A DNA stretch of 64,000 nt from Trichostrongylus colubriformis. Its lineage: Eukaryota > Nematoda > Chromadorea > Rhabditida > Trichostrongylidae. The stretch is taken from NCBI GenBank assembly GCA_963978905.1, contig OZ022260.1:11521725-11585724 (forward strand), in the 5' to 3' direction. Both the position numbers and the translations under genes were made by a program. Shown piece by piece: positions 1-11,709 of this stretch. Each line of letters opens with the position of its first letter. Within the stretch, counting starts at the first letter, position 1. The notes under the pieces are model-generated. The model searched no databases, was not told the origin of the DNA, and was given only the letters and a program-made list of their open reading frames with translations.

Positions 1-77
1 AAAAAGAGATTAAATTATCATCTCGCTGCCACGCCAGTTACACAAAGCGCGGTTACCGCGATCGGTGCTTTCTAAAA

Positions 78-1409
78 CGTACAGTTAGTGCCGTAAGAGT
101 GTTAAAAATCGCGCGAAAACGCGTTTCCGCGTTTTTTATCGTTTTTTCGCCAAAAATCGATTGACATTGATTATTTTTACTGAACATATATATGATTTAG
201 AATCAGCTCGTCGAGCTCTACAAGGTGGTACCACAAGTTTTTGATTTTCTCAAATTCGGTACTAGGCCATTTTTTTAGTGAAAAGTTTGATGGGAAATTT
301 CTTCGAGATTCGATGAACTGGCAGCGAAGTCTCCTCACATCCCTGATCTAAGTTCACATCTGTGTAAGAATTTCAGAGTTTCACTCATTTCAGACGAACC
401 CCTGTTCCTTGGTGTGGCCCTAAACAGTGCCTCCGTGTATATGCTGTTGAAAAAAGCATCCCTTAACTCATTTTCAGCCGCAGATTCCCCACTGAAATGT
501 ACACCGTTCGACTCCCCAGGGAAAATGCTATCGAATGACGTATAAAAACCTTGGTGTTCATAAAATTCTTATTTTCCTCATTACAAGCCTTTTCCTTTTG
601 TCAATCGACTTCTCAAGCTCTAGTCTGCCGCATCGATCGACTTGCATGGCCATGCGAAAGCTGTGGCGTCATCGTGACGGCCCCGCGCCTTTCACGTGCA
701 CGGACGTGGCAAACTGCTCGGCGCCCGACTGTATCATCGATCGTGCCCGCTCCCCCTCCCAGCAAAGCAGTTTCCCACGGCCGTGCACGTGAAAGGCGGG
801 GGCCGTCACGATGGCGCCACAGCTTTCCCATGGCCATGCACGTCGATCGAAGCGGCGGACTAGGGCTTGAGAAGTCGATTGACAATAGGAAAAGGCTGGA
901 AATGAGGAAAATAAAAATTTTATGAACACCAAGGTTTTTTATATCATTCGATAGCATTTTCCCTGGGGAATCGAAGGGTGTACATTTCAATTGGGAATCT
1001 GCAGCTGGAAAAGAGTTAAGAGATGCTTTTTTCAACAGCATATACACGGAGGCACTGTTTAGGGCCACACCAAGGAACAGGGGTTCGTCTGAAATGAGTG
1101 AAACTCTGGAATTCTTACACAGCTGTGAACTTAGATCAGGGATGTGCGGAGACTTCGCTGCCAGTTCATCAAATTTCGAAGAAATTTTCCCTCAAACTTT
1201 TCAGAATGTGAAAAAATGGCCTAGTGCCGAATTTGAGAAAATCAAAAACTTTTGGTACCACCTTGTAGAGCTCGACAAGCTGATTCTAAATCATATATAT
1301 GTTTAGCAAAAATAATCAATATCAATCGATTTATGGCGAAAAAACGATAAAAAACGCGAAAACGCGTTTTCGCGCGATTTTTAACACTCTTACGGCACTA
1401 ACTGTACGT
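78..1409. repeat. 1.33-kb near-perfect palindrome (foldback element)
   Basis: The first ~640 bases reappear as their reverse complement in the second half, with the axis near 743. The outer ends read ACGTACAGTTAGTGCC on the left and its complement up to 1409. Arms differ by scattered substitutions and small indels, for example near 485-530 against 955-1000, so they have drifted since formation and are not a simple assembly mirror. The only non-paired part is about 50 bases around 715-765. Open frames on both strands (535-792, 613-1068) are the same arm read twice and are not treated as genes. No transposase is visible. No convincing target duplication was found outside the ends. Confidence 0.85.
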
Positions 1410-2021
1410 ATCCTCAGCAATGACTTGATTCGTTAGGATGTGTGCTACTCCAAATGAACCATGAAGCAAAAACATGGCAGAAAATAGCAAAGCTATATTC
1501 ACCTCGAAACTGGTGAGATTATTGTTACATAACTCGCTCGAGCAAAAACATTCAGGTATTGTTTCGTTTTTACATATGATTCCAGTAGTTTCAGCTCCTT
1601 TAGGGATCTGTAAAGCTGCTTGATCGCTTTCAAAACGTAGAAGATCTCTTACTTATGTGATCCTTAGTGATCCCATCTATTACTAGAACAGAGGGAGAGT
1701 TTATCCAGGTTTTTACCTGACCAGGAGATTCCGTTGAGAGCTCATATGAAGAATCATCGCAAGGACTGACCATAGCAATTCGACACCAATGTCCAATATC
1801 AGCATCCTACGTATGTACGCATTGGATTATCGTGAGTAAAGTTCACGAGTAAATTTCTTTTTTTTGTAGATGAATTCAAATAATTCTAGTGAAGCATTTG
1901 TATAGAAATACGTTAATACCTAGCGCCTGATTGCAGCGACCCGGTCGATGCAATGCGCCCACAACGCGCAGGGCTATCGTCAACACTCCTGCGATCGGTC
2001 GTCAAGTGTGAACGTCGTAGT
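1410..2021. other. Intergenic, nothing recognised
   Basis: AT-rich sequence between two mobile elements. No coding frame, RNA gene or repeat was recognised. Confidence 0.5.
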
Positions 2022-2190
2022 CCGCGTTCATACTTTGCGCCGGTAGGGCGTGGCTGCGTTCACAGGCAGCGAGGCATAGTGGCACGGGGGAGGTGCAGAG
2101 ACGACGCAGACAACGAGACAGTGGGCACATACGGAGACGCAGGGAAATGCATCCACGCCTCGCCGCCGGCACCGCAAAGTATGAACGCGG
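2022..2190 (+). mobile_element. Family A MITE, copy 1
   Basis: A 169-bp GC-rich element bounded by inverted repeats CCGCGTTCATACTTTGCG and CGCAAAGTATGAACGCGG. The interior begins with a GGGCGTGGCTGCG motif followed by CAGGCAGCGAGG. The same ends and interior recur at 6989, 20428 and, inverted, at 24589. It has no coding capacity, so it is a non-autonomous DNA transposon. The superfamily is not assignable because no clear target duplication is visible. Confidence 0.85.
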
Positions 2191-2836
2191 CCATATCAAA
2201 GTACTACTTGTAGGATAGAACAAGCATGTCGTGAGAACTTTGAAGCACGAAACATAATCAGTACTCATTCCTAATCACTACATGTATATTTAGCTTGCTA
2301 TACTATAGATTCTTCTCACTTCTATTGATATTTCCTCTTCAATTACGCTTTTTGCATAACACTTCAAACAAAGCGATGATTGTACGGCTAATAAAAGTAG
2401 CACAAGTTCTGAAAAAAATCACAGATGTGTTACGCAGATGTCATAATGGCATTCCTCCATACCTAACCAACAGGTTCTAATGCCTGATGAATCAGGCCCC
2501 ATTTGGAACGTTCTTTACATCCCTTTCTTTGAAGAAAAAGCAAATCTCGTCCGATTAAGGGCGTGGCAATGACACTGCACCGCATACATGGGTGCTATCA
2601 CTGCCCACGTTGATTTTGATAAAAGATGGCACTAAAATGGCATGATGTCGCGGACTAAAAGGGACACAGTGCTCTGCGTAAAGGCACATACGGCATACGG
2701 TCTTACGCAGCTCCGCGCTTTGCCGCACGCAACGATGCGCTGAAATGGAACCCTTAAGCGGCTCTCCCAGAACCGAGCCCAGCGTAAGTGTGAGGTAGTG
2801 TTCAGAGTTGGCAATGTTACGTACAGTTCATTTAAC

Positions 2837-2944
2837 AGCGCCTGATAGGGCGTGGCCTACGGACTCGGGTGAGAGTGTATCAAACTCTCTCACCACGCCA
2901 CATACTCTCACTCCCGCCACTCAGGCCACGCCCTATCGAGCGCT
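2837..2944. mobile_element. Short foldback MITE (108 bp)
   Basis: Terminal inverted repeats of about 22 bp with two mismatches; the core GATAGGGCGTGGCCT at 2844-2858 pairs exactly with 2923-2937. The interior contains a second small hairpin around GAGAGTGTATCAAACTCTCTC-like sequence. No copy elsewhere in the window was recognised. Confidence 0.7.
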
Positions 2945-2974
2945 CCGAAATGGACTTTGAGCGATTAGGCGTCT

Positions 2975-3170
2975 AAGCAAATTGAATAAGTGAAAATCGA
3001 TCGGACTATTGGGCGATCAGACTATATCTTTTACCTAACCGTCTAATCGCGCGATCGCGTGATCGCCTTGTCGCCTAATCGATATGTATCTTTTCTCTAA
3101 CTGATTGCCTAATCGTAGTGTATAATTTCTTTCCGTCTTATCGTCTCATCGACTGAATCGCGAAATGTGG
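2975..3170. repeat. Degenerate CCTAATCG-type simple repeat
   Basis: Many imperfect iterations of short units such as CTAATCG, GCGATC and TCGTCT. It looks like a decayed short-unit satellite. No gene is supported here. Confidence 0.55.
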
Positions 3171-3860
3171 ACAATGCCCAAGGAGTATTGGTCATTCACT
3201 AGTAGTCGTCTGCTTAACCTATGCTATTTAAAATACTGTTTGAGTGCATTTTGTATAAATGCAATGACTGGTGCTCACTCAGGTGATTTCATTGTTTCAG
3301 ATGTGAGACCCTAGTGATCTGAAGATCTTGGAAGCGCTACTCAGACTCCTTCTTTCCTCTGTATGGTCAGAGTTACCCTTCAAATACCACTCCAAGATGC
3401 TTAGATGTGCAACTTTTTTAGAGATACCCCTTCCCCATCGCGATAGCACCGCTCCGACTTTGTGACTTCAAAAAACAACGCTTTTAGGGTGCATAACTTA
3501 TTCCTTCTTTGCTCGGTTCAAACCGGATCGAAGTTTGTGTCTTCCTACCGGTGGAGACGACGTGATCACTAGCGCTTGAAAAGAAGTAACACCCACGTTT
3601 CATGATATACGACTGAACATATGAAAGGCGAAAATGATTGAATGAACCTGAACCTGGTCTTTTATAGTTGCTGATAAGATCCTTCAGCATAGATCATTTT
3701 TTCCAACATAAAAAACATGCGCGTAATCATTGTTCAGATATGACGATGCAAGCGAATAAGCGAATTCGCATCACCATTTAAAGAATATCTTATCCTCTTC
3801 ACTTTTCTGTGTGTTTTTAAGCGGAGTTCACCAAGTGTATGCTACTCCTTTCTCCTGTGA

Positions 3861-4053
3861 CAGACAGTCGAACAGATAGAAAGACAAACAGACAGAGGCA
3901 GTGAGACCGATAGGCAGATAGACACACAGACGGATAGACGGACATACATACATACATACATACGGACAGACAGACAGACGGGCACAACGACAGACGGACA
4001 GACGACAGACGACAGACAGAAAGAAAGACAGACAGGCAGGCAGGCAGGCAGGC

Positions 4054-4126
<73 letters not shown>

Positions 4127-4166
4127 AACAGACAGACAGACGTACAGACAGACAGACACGGACAGG
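3861..4166. repeat. (CAGA)n microsatellite
   Basis: About 300 bases of CAGA/GACA tetranucleotide repeat, with ACAT interruptions near 3945-3962, CAGG units near 4030-4055 and a nearly pure run from about 4055 to 4140. Long Cys/Leu/Ser/Val frames read on the - strand are translations of the repeat and were not called as genes. Confidence 0.95.
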
Positions 4167-4686
4167 GAAATAAATAGGCAGCGAGTGAAACAGAAGTAGG
4201 TGGGCGCAATCAGGCACAAAAAATGTAGTAAGTACTAATTTTTGTTAACTGTGCAAATGTCCGTAGCAATGACCAAGACCTCTCACAATCAAAACGGTTT
4301 CAACAGCTAGTACAGTTCGCGATTTCTTTCCAGCCGAACCCATTGAAGATCAGATGAATTGGTCCCCAAGTTGGTGGTTTCTCAGGAAGCTCTATTTCTC
4401 GCCCTCTTAGTCATCCCGTGAGTATTTTCATGATTCGCTCGTCATTTTCCCGTTTTCACACCAGCTCATCGTTGAGTGTTTTTACATCTCGGTGCAATTC
4501 TCGACAACATGGAACGTAAACTTTCTTTTATCGCACCGCAAATGCCTAGACAATGATGCATGAGATTGTCCTTGATGAACGCCGTTGAACTAAAAAGCAA
4601 ACTCCCAAGTGAATGCCAACACACGATGAGAACAAGGCTATCGTTAGTTAGAGCAGCGGGTGAGCTTTTTGGGGTGCGCCATGCAT

Positions 4687-4924
4687 GGGTGTGTACCCTG
4701 ATGTGAGGATTTCGCACCGCGACATGTCGCAAGCGAAGCAATGCGGACGAGCTAAAGACGCCATGTTGTTGGATAGAGAAGGGATCAAAAGTCAACTACG
4801 TATCGCGCTCCTAGCATTACCGTGTGATCGTTCTAAAACCCGACTACCACAACGCGCACAGCTCGCACATACTGCGTCGCACGCCGCTCGTCGTCGTGCG
4901 AAACTGACATAAGGGTACACACCC
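4687..4924 (+). mobile_element. Family B MITE, copy 1, with 9-10 bp target duplication
   Basis: The ends are GGGTGTGTACCC and GGGTACACACCC, extending into an imperfect inverted repeat of about 30 bp. The bases CGCCATGCAT occur directly before (4677-4686) and directly after (4925-4934), a 10-bp target-site duplication. The interior shares AAGCGAAGCAATGCG and GAGCTAAAG with the copy at 12360. Duplications of 8-10 bp are typical of Mutator-like transposons, so a MULE-derived MITE is the best guess. It has no transposase. Confidence 0.85.
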
Positions 4925-4982
4925 CGCCATGCATGACGCTCCCACTGAGGTTTGCAGGTCAATTAAATCACTTGTAAGAGTT

Positions 4983-5421
4983 AAAAGAATCGTCCACGAA
5001 AATTGAGTTCGTCTTTTATCCACACATTCATGTTACATTTGCTCACTGAGGACCGCATGCAAAATAAAAAAGTCCAATGGAGATAGAGTTCCCCAAAGTG
5101 GCGGACGACGAGGTGGGGCGTCTGAATAGTTTTGGACGCTAGAGAGCTGAGAAGCAAAGACTGGACGCTCACGTTGACGGGACGCAGAGCAAGAAGCAAA
5201 TCAACATTGGGCGCGAAAATTTGAACGGCGCTCTGGCCGTCGACAGATGTTCAAATCTTGTATCGAGAAGTGTGGCGGGAATTCGAACGGGTTGCTACTC
5301 TTCTTCAAATTTTCAGATTTCTGCTTTGAAATGAAAGAAAAAATCTTGATTTTTTACGTGTTTCCGTTCAGTATTGTACCAAGTAGAATGATTTTAAGAG
5401 GTTTCCGTGCACGATTCTTTT
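4983..5421. mobile_element. Family C element, divergent copy
   Basis: Starts AAAAGAATCGTCCACG and ends CGTGCACGATTCTTTT. The left 230 bases follow the family C consensus; the right part instead matches the interior of the copy at 44813, sharing GTGGCGGGAA and CGAACGGGTTGCT-like sequence. It is a longer, older subtype of the family and non-coding. Confidence 0.7.
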
Positions 5422-6988
5422 GAGCGAGCTTTAGCGCAGCGCTTTAATCCTTACGGACTACAAAGTCGTGGAAAGGTGACATGGTCCGTATGTGAACCGA
5501 TTTGTGGGTCATGCAAATAGGAACTCTAATTTTGCCACTACACCACTTCACCGCCAAGTCAATAAATAAAATTTAAATGAATTGATTTATAAGGAATAAC
5601 TTAAGCACTAGACAAACAACCTAAAAAGTAAAGTAGAAGGCAGTAAACTCATTGCCAGAGCATGGGATCTGCGTCGCCCTTGAAGTGCGAATAGCACAAA
5701 GAGTAAAACATCCGCAAGATTTTTTACGGTTCAAAATCATTGCATGGAAATTTCAAGGTTTTCGTCGACAAAGATTTTAGCAGTTTTTTCGCTGCTCAAA
5801 AAGTCTCCTCGGTTGTTTAGGAATCTGTGTTTTTTCGAAAGGAATTCATGTGATGAGTCAGATGGCGATGGCGATCGGAAGCTTACGCACCGTTTTTGAG
5901 TCTTTCGAAATGCGGCAGATCGACCACTCCGGTCGGGCTCAAACAACGGAAAACACCGGTAGTCGTTGACCTCGAATTGTGGACGAGATTACCAAATAAG
6001 AACTGGGTTACGGTACCCTATGAGAGCGATGAGGAATACTCTTACAAAAATAGCCATAACTCGTCCTTTGGAAGGTACCCCATGCATCGTCTCTTCTAGG
6101 AATCTTAAATGGTTTTTCCTTATTTTTTTAACTCGCTGGATATTTAAAATCTCTGTTCTCGTAAATAAAAGCAGTAATCGTTTTAAGTTTGCCACAAGTT
6201 TTTTTTTTGCTTTGAAGAGACCACAACAAATATAACGAGAAGTAAAAGTGGCCTGATTCGCAGCTGGGAATCCGCCAAAATTTCACGGGACCATAGCAAT
6301 CAGATTACTAGATCGCATGGAGGAATGCTGCTTCCTCACAATCGCTCGTATCACAATAAGAGAACTGTTCAAGTTTTCAACATGTGCTCACCCCATGCAA
6401 TGGAGGGGGGGACAACGGGGTGAGCGGCGTTGAATTTTAAAGGACCCGTGATCTTGCTGACGACTGATCATATGACGATGTGCACCAAAAAAAGGCGCGA
6501 AGACAGCAACACTGATTATTCCGAAATCCCAGATTCGGTACGGTCGGTACCGCTCCATACCTCGTTTCCGTTTGGGTCGTACCCCCTCCCATCAGTATCT
6601 AACATATGCTTTTCTCAGTGTTACGATGTTTAGCCAACTTGTCAAATTATAGGTTCATCGGTATTTCTCATAATAAGTATGTGAACTTGTGGTTTTCGTT
6701 GGATCGTTTGTGTCATGAATTCATCAGTATTTCCCATAAAGTCCACATTATTCCTCATCATGAAGTCCCTATGTATTCCTCACTACGAGTATGAGGAGAT
6801 GCAGTAGACCTTTTAGATGCTAATTCCTCGTTAAGATGACGTACAGGTTCGTTGTTACCTCGTTTTTACTCGCACGTACTTCATGCATTACAATTGGTTA
6901 ATTATCCACGTTTGCGTTGTTCGAGCTGATGGTGTCGAACCCCTATTTCCAGTACTACTGTTGCTATTCGGTGTATATGTTCCTTAGA
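5422..6988. other. Intergenic, nothing recognised
   Basis: No supported exon, RNA gene or repeat family member was recognised. Open frames here are short, overlap on both strands and lack flanking splice signals that join. Confidence 0.45.
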
Positions 6989-7144
6989 CCGCGTTCATAC
7001 TTCGCACCGGCAGGAGGTGGCTGCGTTCACAGGCAGCAAGTCAGAGCGGCACGGGGGAAGTGCCGAGATGAGACAAGTTGTCACAGGCGGAGAAGCAGAT
7101 ACTCAGCCACGCCCTGTCGCCGCTACCGCGAAGTATGAACGCGG
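6989..7144 (+). mobile_element. Family A MITE, copy 2
   Basis: Bounded by CCGCGTTCATACTTCGC and CGCGAAGTATGAACGCGG, 156 bp, in the same orientation as the copy at 2022. The interior keeps the GTGGCTGCGTTCACAGGCAGC segment in part and has an internal deletion relative to copy 1. Confidence 0.85.
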
Positions 7145-9064
7145 CCTGATCTGTCCGTTAGGCTCCTCGTGCAGGCATAGCGAATTGTACGATAACGACA
7201 ACCCACTGATTTGGCGCAAAAATCCCTGCAGCGTGAAATCAACGACCGGCCGTTAGTAGGAAGAAGCCGACATGGGGAGAAGTTAGTTACCTACTCAATT
7301 CAAGAATCCAGCTTAGAACAAGTTGAAGAAGAGATATGCATGACAGAGTTCGTATTGCAAATTAATGAATGAAATTTTGCCCTGCCCTCGGGAGGTCATC
7401 CTTCTTCATTACTCCACAGTGGGTAACTGAGATATCGCGGGGAAAATCGCTAAAAGACGCATAGTCGATGCTATCTGAGCTGTTTTCGAGCGGGCCTTTA
7501 CAGACTGCTCACTTCCTATCGTATCATTTTCATCGCTATACCCTCGTTAGCCTTGTCTTCACGAGCGAAAAGTTGAAGTGCTCAGCATCATACTGAAGGC
7601 TTTCGCGTTCATCAAAATTGAGTCTTGGCTGTCGGTATAAACGCGATCTTGGGGAAATGAGTATAAACGCGACCCAGGGGAAATGACACAGAAAGAGCAC
7701 GAGAAAGAGGAAATTCTTGGAAAGAAGTGTGTACTTTTGATAGGGTCCGTCCGTATAAACAAGCCTGTGACAGGCCAGACTTGAATTTGGGAGACTTTGA
7801 GTGCCATATTTACGAGATTTCAGGATAGAAGTTTGTTGAGCAAATATCTTAAGCGCGACTCTACTTCAGTGAAAGCTAGTAAAACTTAATTGCGTATGCA
7901 ACAAATAACAAAACAGTTTTACATTCTTGTTTATTGAATGGATGAGAATGGCTAGTGTGGCGACAAATGGCGCCGCTACCACTCACATTTTTCGATGATC
8001 AGATCCTCGATCAATGCTTGCTGGCCAATAAGCCTTTTCAGTGGTTGACGGTATTGTATCAGACTCCCCTGAAACGATAACTACACCGTCTCATACATAA
8101 GCTACCTTTCACAAACCGTTGTATATCCAAAACTCATATCGAAATAGAACGGTTGTAGAATACGCGGCGTATCTCGAAGGTGAATGCTTTGTGTCATACG
8201 GGGCAATTCGATTCTGGTTGGAAATTACAGTCACGGAATGCACATTGACAAATCTTACAGGGCGATGTTAAGGCAAACCACGCAATAAAACACCTTTGAA
8301 ATAAAAACGGAGATAAAATGCATGGCTCATTCCATGGAAGCTGATTAATCTCAAATGCAGCATTTATCTGCTCCCAGTGCGTCTCAACTCCTGTACAAAA
8401 TTAAACATCGCCAGTGCAGTTTTTTTCGCCCCACCATAGCCAAAACACGCCCACTTACGGACCCGTGCGGATGTTTTAGGAGAGTTATTCAGAAGTCGTC
8501 CCGATGACTCATTTGGCAGCCTACTACGGGCCCGACAATTTCGTAATTCGCTCCCGAAAGTGAAACAGCTGCTAAGTCTAACATGGAATTCCCATGAGTC
8601 AGGCACGTTTCTCCGCCCCTTGGCCCCGTTTTTCGGTCTATTAACATGGACGTTGACGGAATACAAATTTGTTATTTGAAGGCTCGTATGTACTTTCATT
8701 TCTCCGCTGTTACACGGCGGCATCTCTATAGCCACAGAGACCGTAAAGTATACTTTTTATCTTTGTCCTTTGCTACTGTTTCTTTCCCCTGCAGTCCTTT
8801 ATTTACCCTTCAGCTGAGTGTTTTTGATGGATGGCTTTCGGTTTGTTTGACTTGCGCTTCAATTACTCGCTATGACTCACTTTTTGACTCTGGTATACTT
8901 TAACAGAGCTGTTTGCTCGTGCGGGATTCTTTTTCGGTTTTTTTCTGTTGAAAAAATCTATTCAAAAAACCGCCATGCTCTTGACAGGCTTTTCTTCTTA
9001 CCCCCATTGCGCGAAATCATCGCAAAGGTAAGCGCTGGGATGGAAGGTGCAGATAAGATAAGGT
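7145..9064. other. Intergenic, nothing recognised
   Basis: Contains a small local duplication near 7635-7685 (GTATAAACGCGA occurs twice). No exon model or element ends were found. Confidence 0.45.
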
Positions 9065-9098
9065 GAAGAAGAGGAGGAGGAGGAGGAGGAGGGGGGGG
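9065..9098. repeat. Purine (GAG/GGA)n tract
   Basis: A polypurine microsatellite of GAA/GAG/GGA units running into a G homopolymer. A second poly-G run lies at about 9191-9200. Confidence 0.85.
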
Positions 9099-9892
9099 AA
9101 CGAGGAGCAGCCACGCGCAGTCCTCCACCTCATTTCCAAGGTGTGTGAAGGAATTTTCAAAGGGTTTCTATTATATTTTGCGCTGCGTAGGAGGGGGGGG
9201 GGAGGGGTTCACCAGTCTATTGTTCAGCATGATTTTGATTTAACAGTGAAAAATGTTGCGTGGAGGAAATGGCGACAAAGTAGCGCCGCAACTTCGCGAC
9301 ATCTTTTTACCATCCTCCCTTCTCACTCCACCCCTTTCGACGGCTCATGTGTGGGTGAGGTCGGATCTCCCAGGATTCTGCTCAAACTTTGCATTTTTCG
9401 GCCGTACTTTGACCGTAGCAAAGGGTGGGCAGTGGTGGACATGGAGTTCCTTAGAGCTCCTAGCTTAGTAGCTCATTCTCCAGCAACGAAAAGGCCCCGG
9501 ACTCTACACATGCGGATAGCTCTATCTAATCGTGAAGAACGGCTGAATGAATGGTAATATCCCTAAGTCTCCTTATTGCTCACAAGCAGCTCTTCACCTG
9601 AAGTATTACCCTGCTTCAAAAGCAGTTTGTACCCTCCTTAGATCTAGAACTGTGCCGCTTACACGGCCCAGCCCTAAGAAGAAGAAAAAGAATCAAAGGT
9701 CATTGGAAGGGTTAGTTTTGATAATCAGTCTGTGGGATGTTTAGTCTTTCGTTGTCGTTACGTTTTTCCCTTTTTCTCATACGAATCGTTGTGTTTTATA
9801 TCCACTCCCGGGGCTTATCGGTGAGTTGGGGTGGATGATAAAAAGTAGCCGCATGAAGCCGATAAAAAGATGAATGAACCGTTTTTATCATT

Positions 9893-10102
9893 AATCAATC
9901 CCTTCTGTGGGATGGGCCGCGCATTCTAGTTTCATTCAGAACCGTGGTGGCGCTTTCTCTCTTTCAGACGAGTGTGGTACCAATTCACCTAACCCAGAGG
10001 GATGGAAAGCTTGGTTGTCCTAGGCGGGCGTTAATGCAGGTTTCGATCCCTGCACAGTGAGAGTGGGGATGTGCGCCACCTGTCACTACCCTACCTCTGC
10101 CC
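9893..10102 (-). mobile_element. tRNA-derived SINE, copy 1
   Basis: A ~210-bp sequence that recurs, diverged, at 50378-50644 in the same orientation. Shared blocks are AATCARTCCCTTCT, GARAAYCGTGGTGGC-like sequence, GAGGGATGGAA, GGGCGTTRATGCAGG and GCGCCACCTGTCACT. Read on the - strand it begins with a tRNA-like head: an A-box-like TAGGGTAGTGA, followed by a B-box-like GGGATCGAAACC. That layout (Pol III promoter head followed by unrelated tail) is typical of SINEs. Orientation is inferred from the boxes. Confidence 0.6.
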
Positions 10103-11236
10103 TTGAAACGTCGATAAAAAGAGTCTATCAATCATCATAGTTTAAAAATTCTCAAAACTTGAATAGGAGAGAGTTACCACCACTTTTTCTTTTTGTTTCC
10201 CTCGGCGTAAACCATGGGAGGCTCATGTGATCAGTGGGTCAAGGGAGGCTTGCGATTACTCACATCAAGATAAGAGACGTTACGAATTTCACAACGAATA
10301 GCACGCCCAGGGGGTGAAACAGATGATAAGGACGTCCCACGCGGGATGCCGGAGAGTGGCAACTCGTCCAAACGTGTATCTTTCCCTAATCAGGTGCTAT
10401 CCCACTGAAAAGCTGTTTTTACCTAAACTTTACAAGGGTAAAAGTACCCTTTCAACCTGGGCAATAATATGCATATGAATGGGAGTTTGCAGATTGGCAC
10501 CTCAGTGATGTTTAGAAGTCCAACATTGTTCAACATTTTATAAGGTCCCCTTCCTCATTTCAAGGTGCTCTTAATTATTTCTCGCTACCGCAAAAATTAG
10601 TACAAGGATTATGCTCTGCTTTATAGGGTTTTAACTCTCTCATTTCTTTTGTCCATCTAATCTAGCCTTTTACTTTTTCAGAAATCGTAGATCCCCCATT
10701 ACGTTGTCTTGGAAACTACTTCCAGTAGTGGAGCTATTTTCATCTTTGCTGATTAATACCCTTTGCTAATTGCCCTGGCGGAGTAATGTCAGGTAATAAT
10801 ATCTTGAATTTATTAATTATAGGAATTTCCTCATTAAAATTATAGGAAATATCGGTCGGAGTGCAAGATTTTGTAAAACCCACCGCGGCTGGGGACATTC
10901 GAGTTGAGTCAGTTTTGGACCCCTGCCCAGTCATAACAGACGCTTATGGGCACGCATCGCGTGCGGTTAATTACTTTTTCGCTCGACCTGGGAGTCCTAC
11001 TTGGGTGTCCTGGCCAGCACTTCATAGGTACTTAATCGCAATGACTCATCACCGGAACGGAAGACGGCATAGTGCTGCATCTCACTTGATCTTCCCACTG
11101 TATGTCAGCGGAGATGTTTGTTGGTGATGGCGCTACCATTTTCGTTCAGTTGTAAGGAAAAGTGCGAGACGGCAACGCGAATATGACTGCTGTCGCAGTC
11201 ATTTACAGTAGCACTTTAGAGCTTCCAGTGACGATG
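10103..11236. other. Intergenic, nothing recognised
   Basis: No gene, RNA or repeat was recognised. Confidence 0.4.
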
Positions 11237-11267
11237 AATATACTTACATTAGCACTGTAAGTATATT
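11237..11267. repeat. 12-bp perfect hairpin
   Basis: AATATACTTACA pairs exactly with TGTAAGTATATT across a 7-base loop. It sits 9 bp outside the left end of the family C palindrome and is not part of its arms. Confidence 0.6.
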
Positions 11268-11276
11268 GTAACGTTT

Positions 11277-11709
11277 TTAAAGGAATCGTCCACGGAAAAT
11301 GAGTTTTTGTGTTACCCATGTATTTATGTTGTATTTGCCTAATGTTGGCCTCATGCAAAATTTCACGCGAAAAAATGTGAATCTGGCTGAGATACAGCAC
11401 CACAAAGTGCGGTCCCAGTGGGCGGGGCCTCCGTGTAAAAGCCTCGTCCCGTCGTCCGCCGCCGTTGGGAACAGAGAGTGGGACTGTTTACGTAACCTTC
11501 TGTTCCTACAATGCGTCTCCGACCACGGCGGACGCGGTACGAGGCTTTTACACGGAGGCCCCGCCCACTGGGACCGCACTTTGTGGTGCTGTATCTCAGC
11601 CAGATTCATATTTTTGCGCGTGAAACTTTGCATGAGGCCAACATTAGGCAAATACAACATAAATACATGGGTAACACAGAAACTCATTTTCCGTGGACGA
11701 TTCCTTTAA
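11277..11709. mobile_element. Family C element, near-perfect palindrome
   Basis: Ends TTAAAGGAATCGTCCACGG and its complement; the two ~200-bp arms are nearly identical reverse complements with a short GC-rich centre near 11455-11530. Because of the symmetry both strands carry the same 136-codon frame (11277-11687 and 11299-11709), which is a by-product of the palindrome and not evidence of coding. Related copies lie at 4983, 13295, 44813, 47316 and 58360. It is non-autonomous. Confidence 0.9.

Noticed and set aside
535..1068. Similar open frames on opposite strands (NLGVHKI..FLI.SLFLLSIDF)
   Set aside because: The two are the same palindrome arm read twice; no coding signal beyond the symmetry.
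3515..3535. GGTTCAAACCG resembling a B box
   Set aside because: No A box and no T, anticodon or acceptor stems around it.
3817..4219. Three overlapping - strand frames rich in Cys, Leu, Ser and Val
   Set aside because: They are translations of the (CAGA)n microsatellite in three phases.
9063..9557. 164-codon frame starting with an Arg-rich run
   Set aside because: The start is a purine microsatellite and the remainder has no domain, splice signals or homologue that I recognise.
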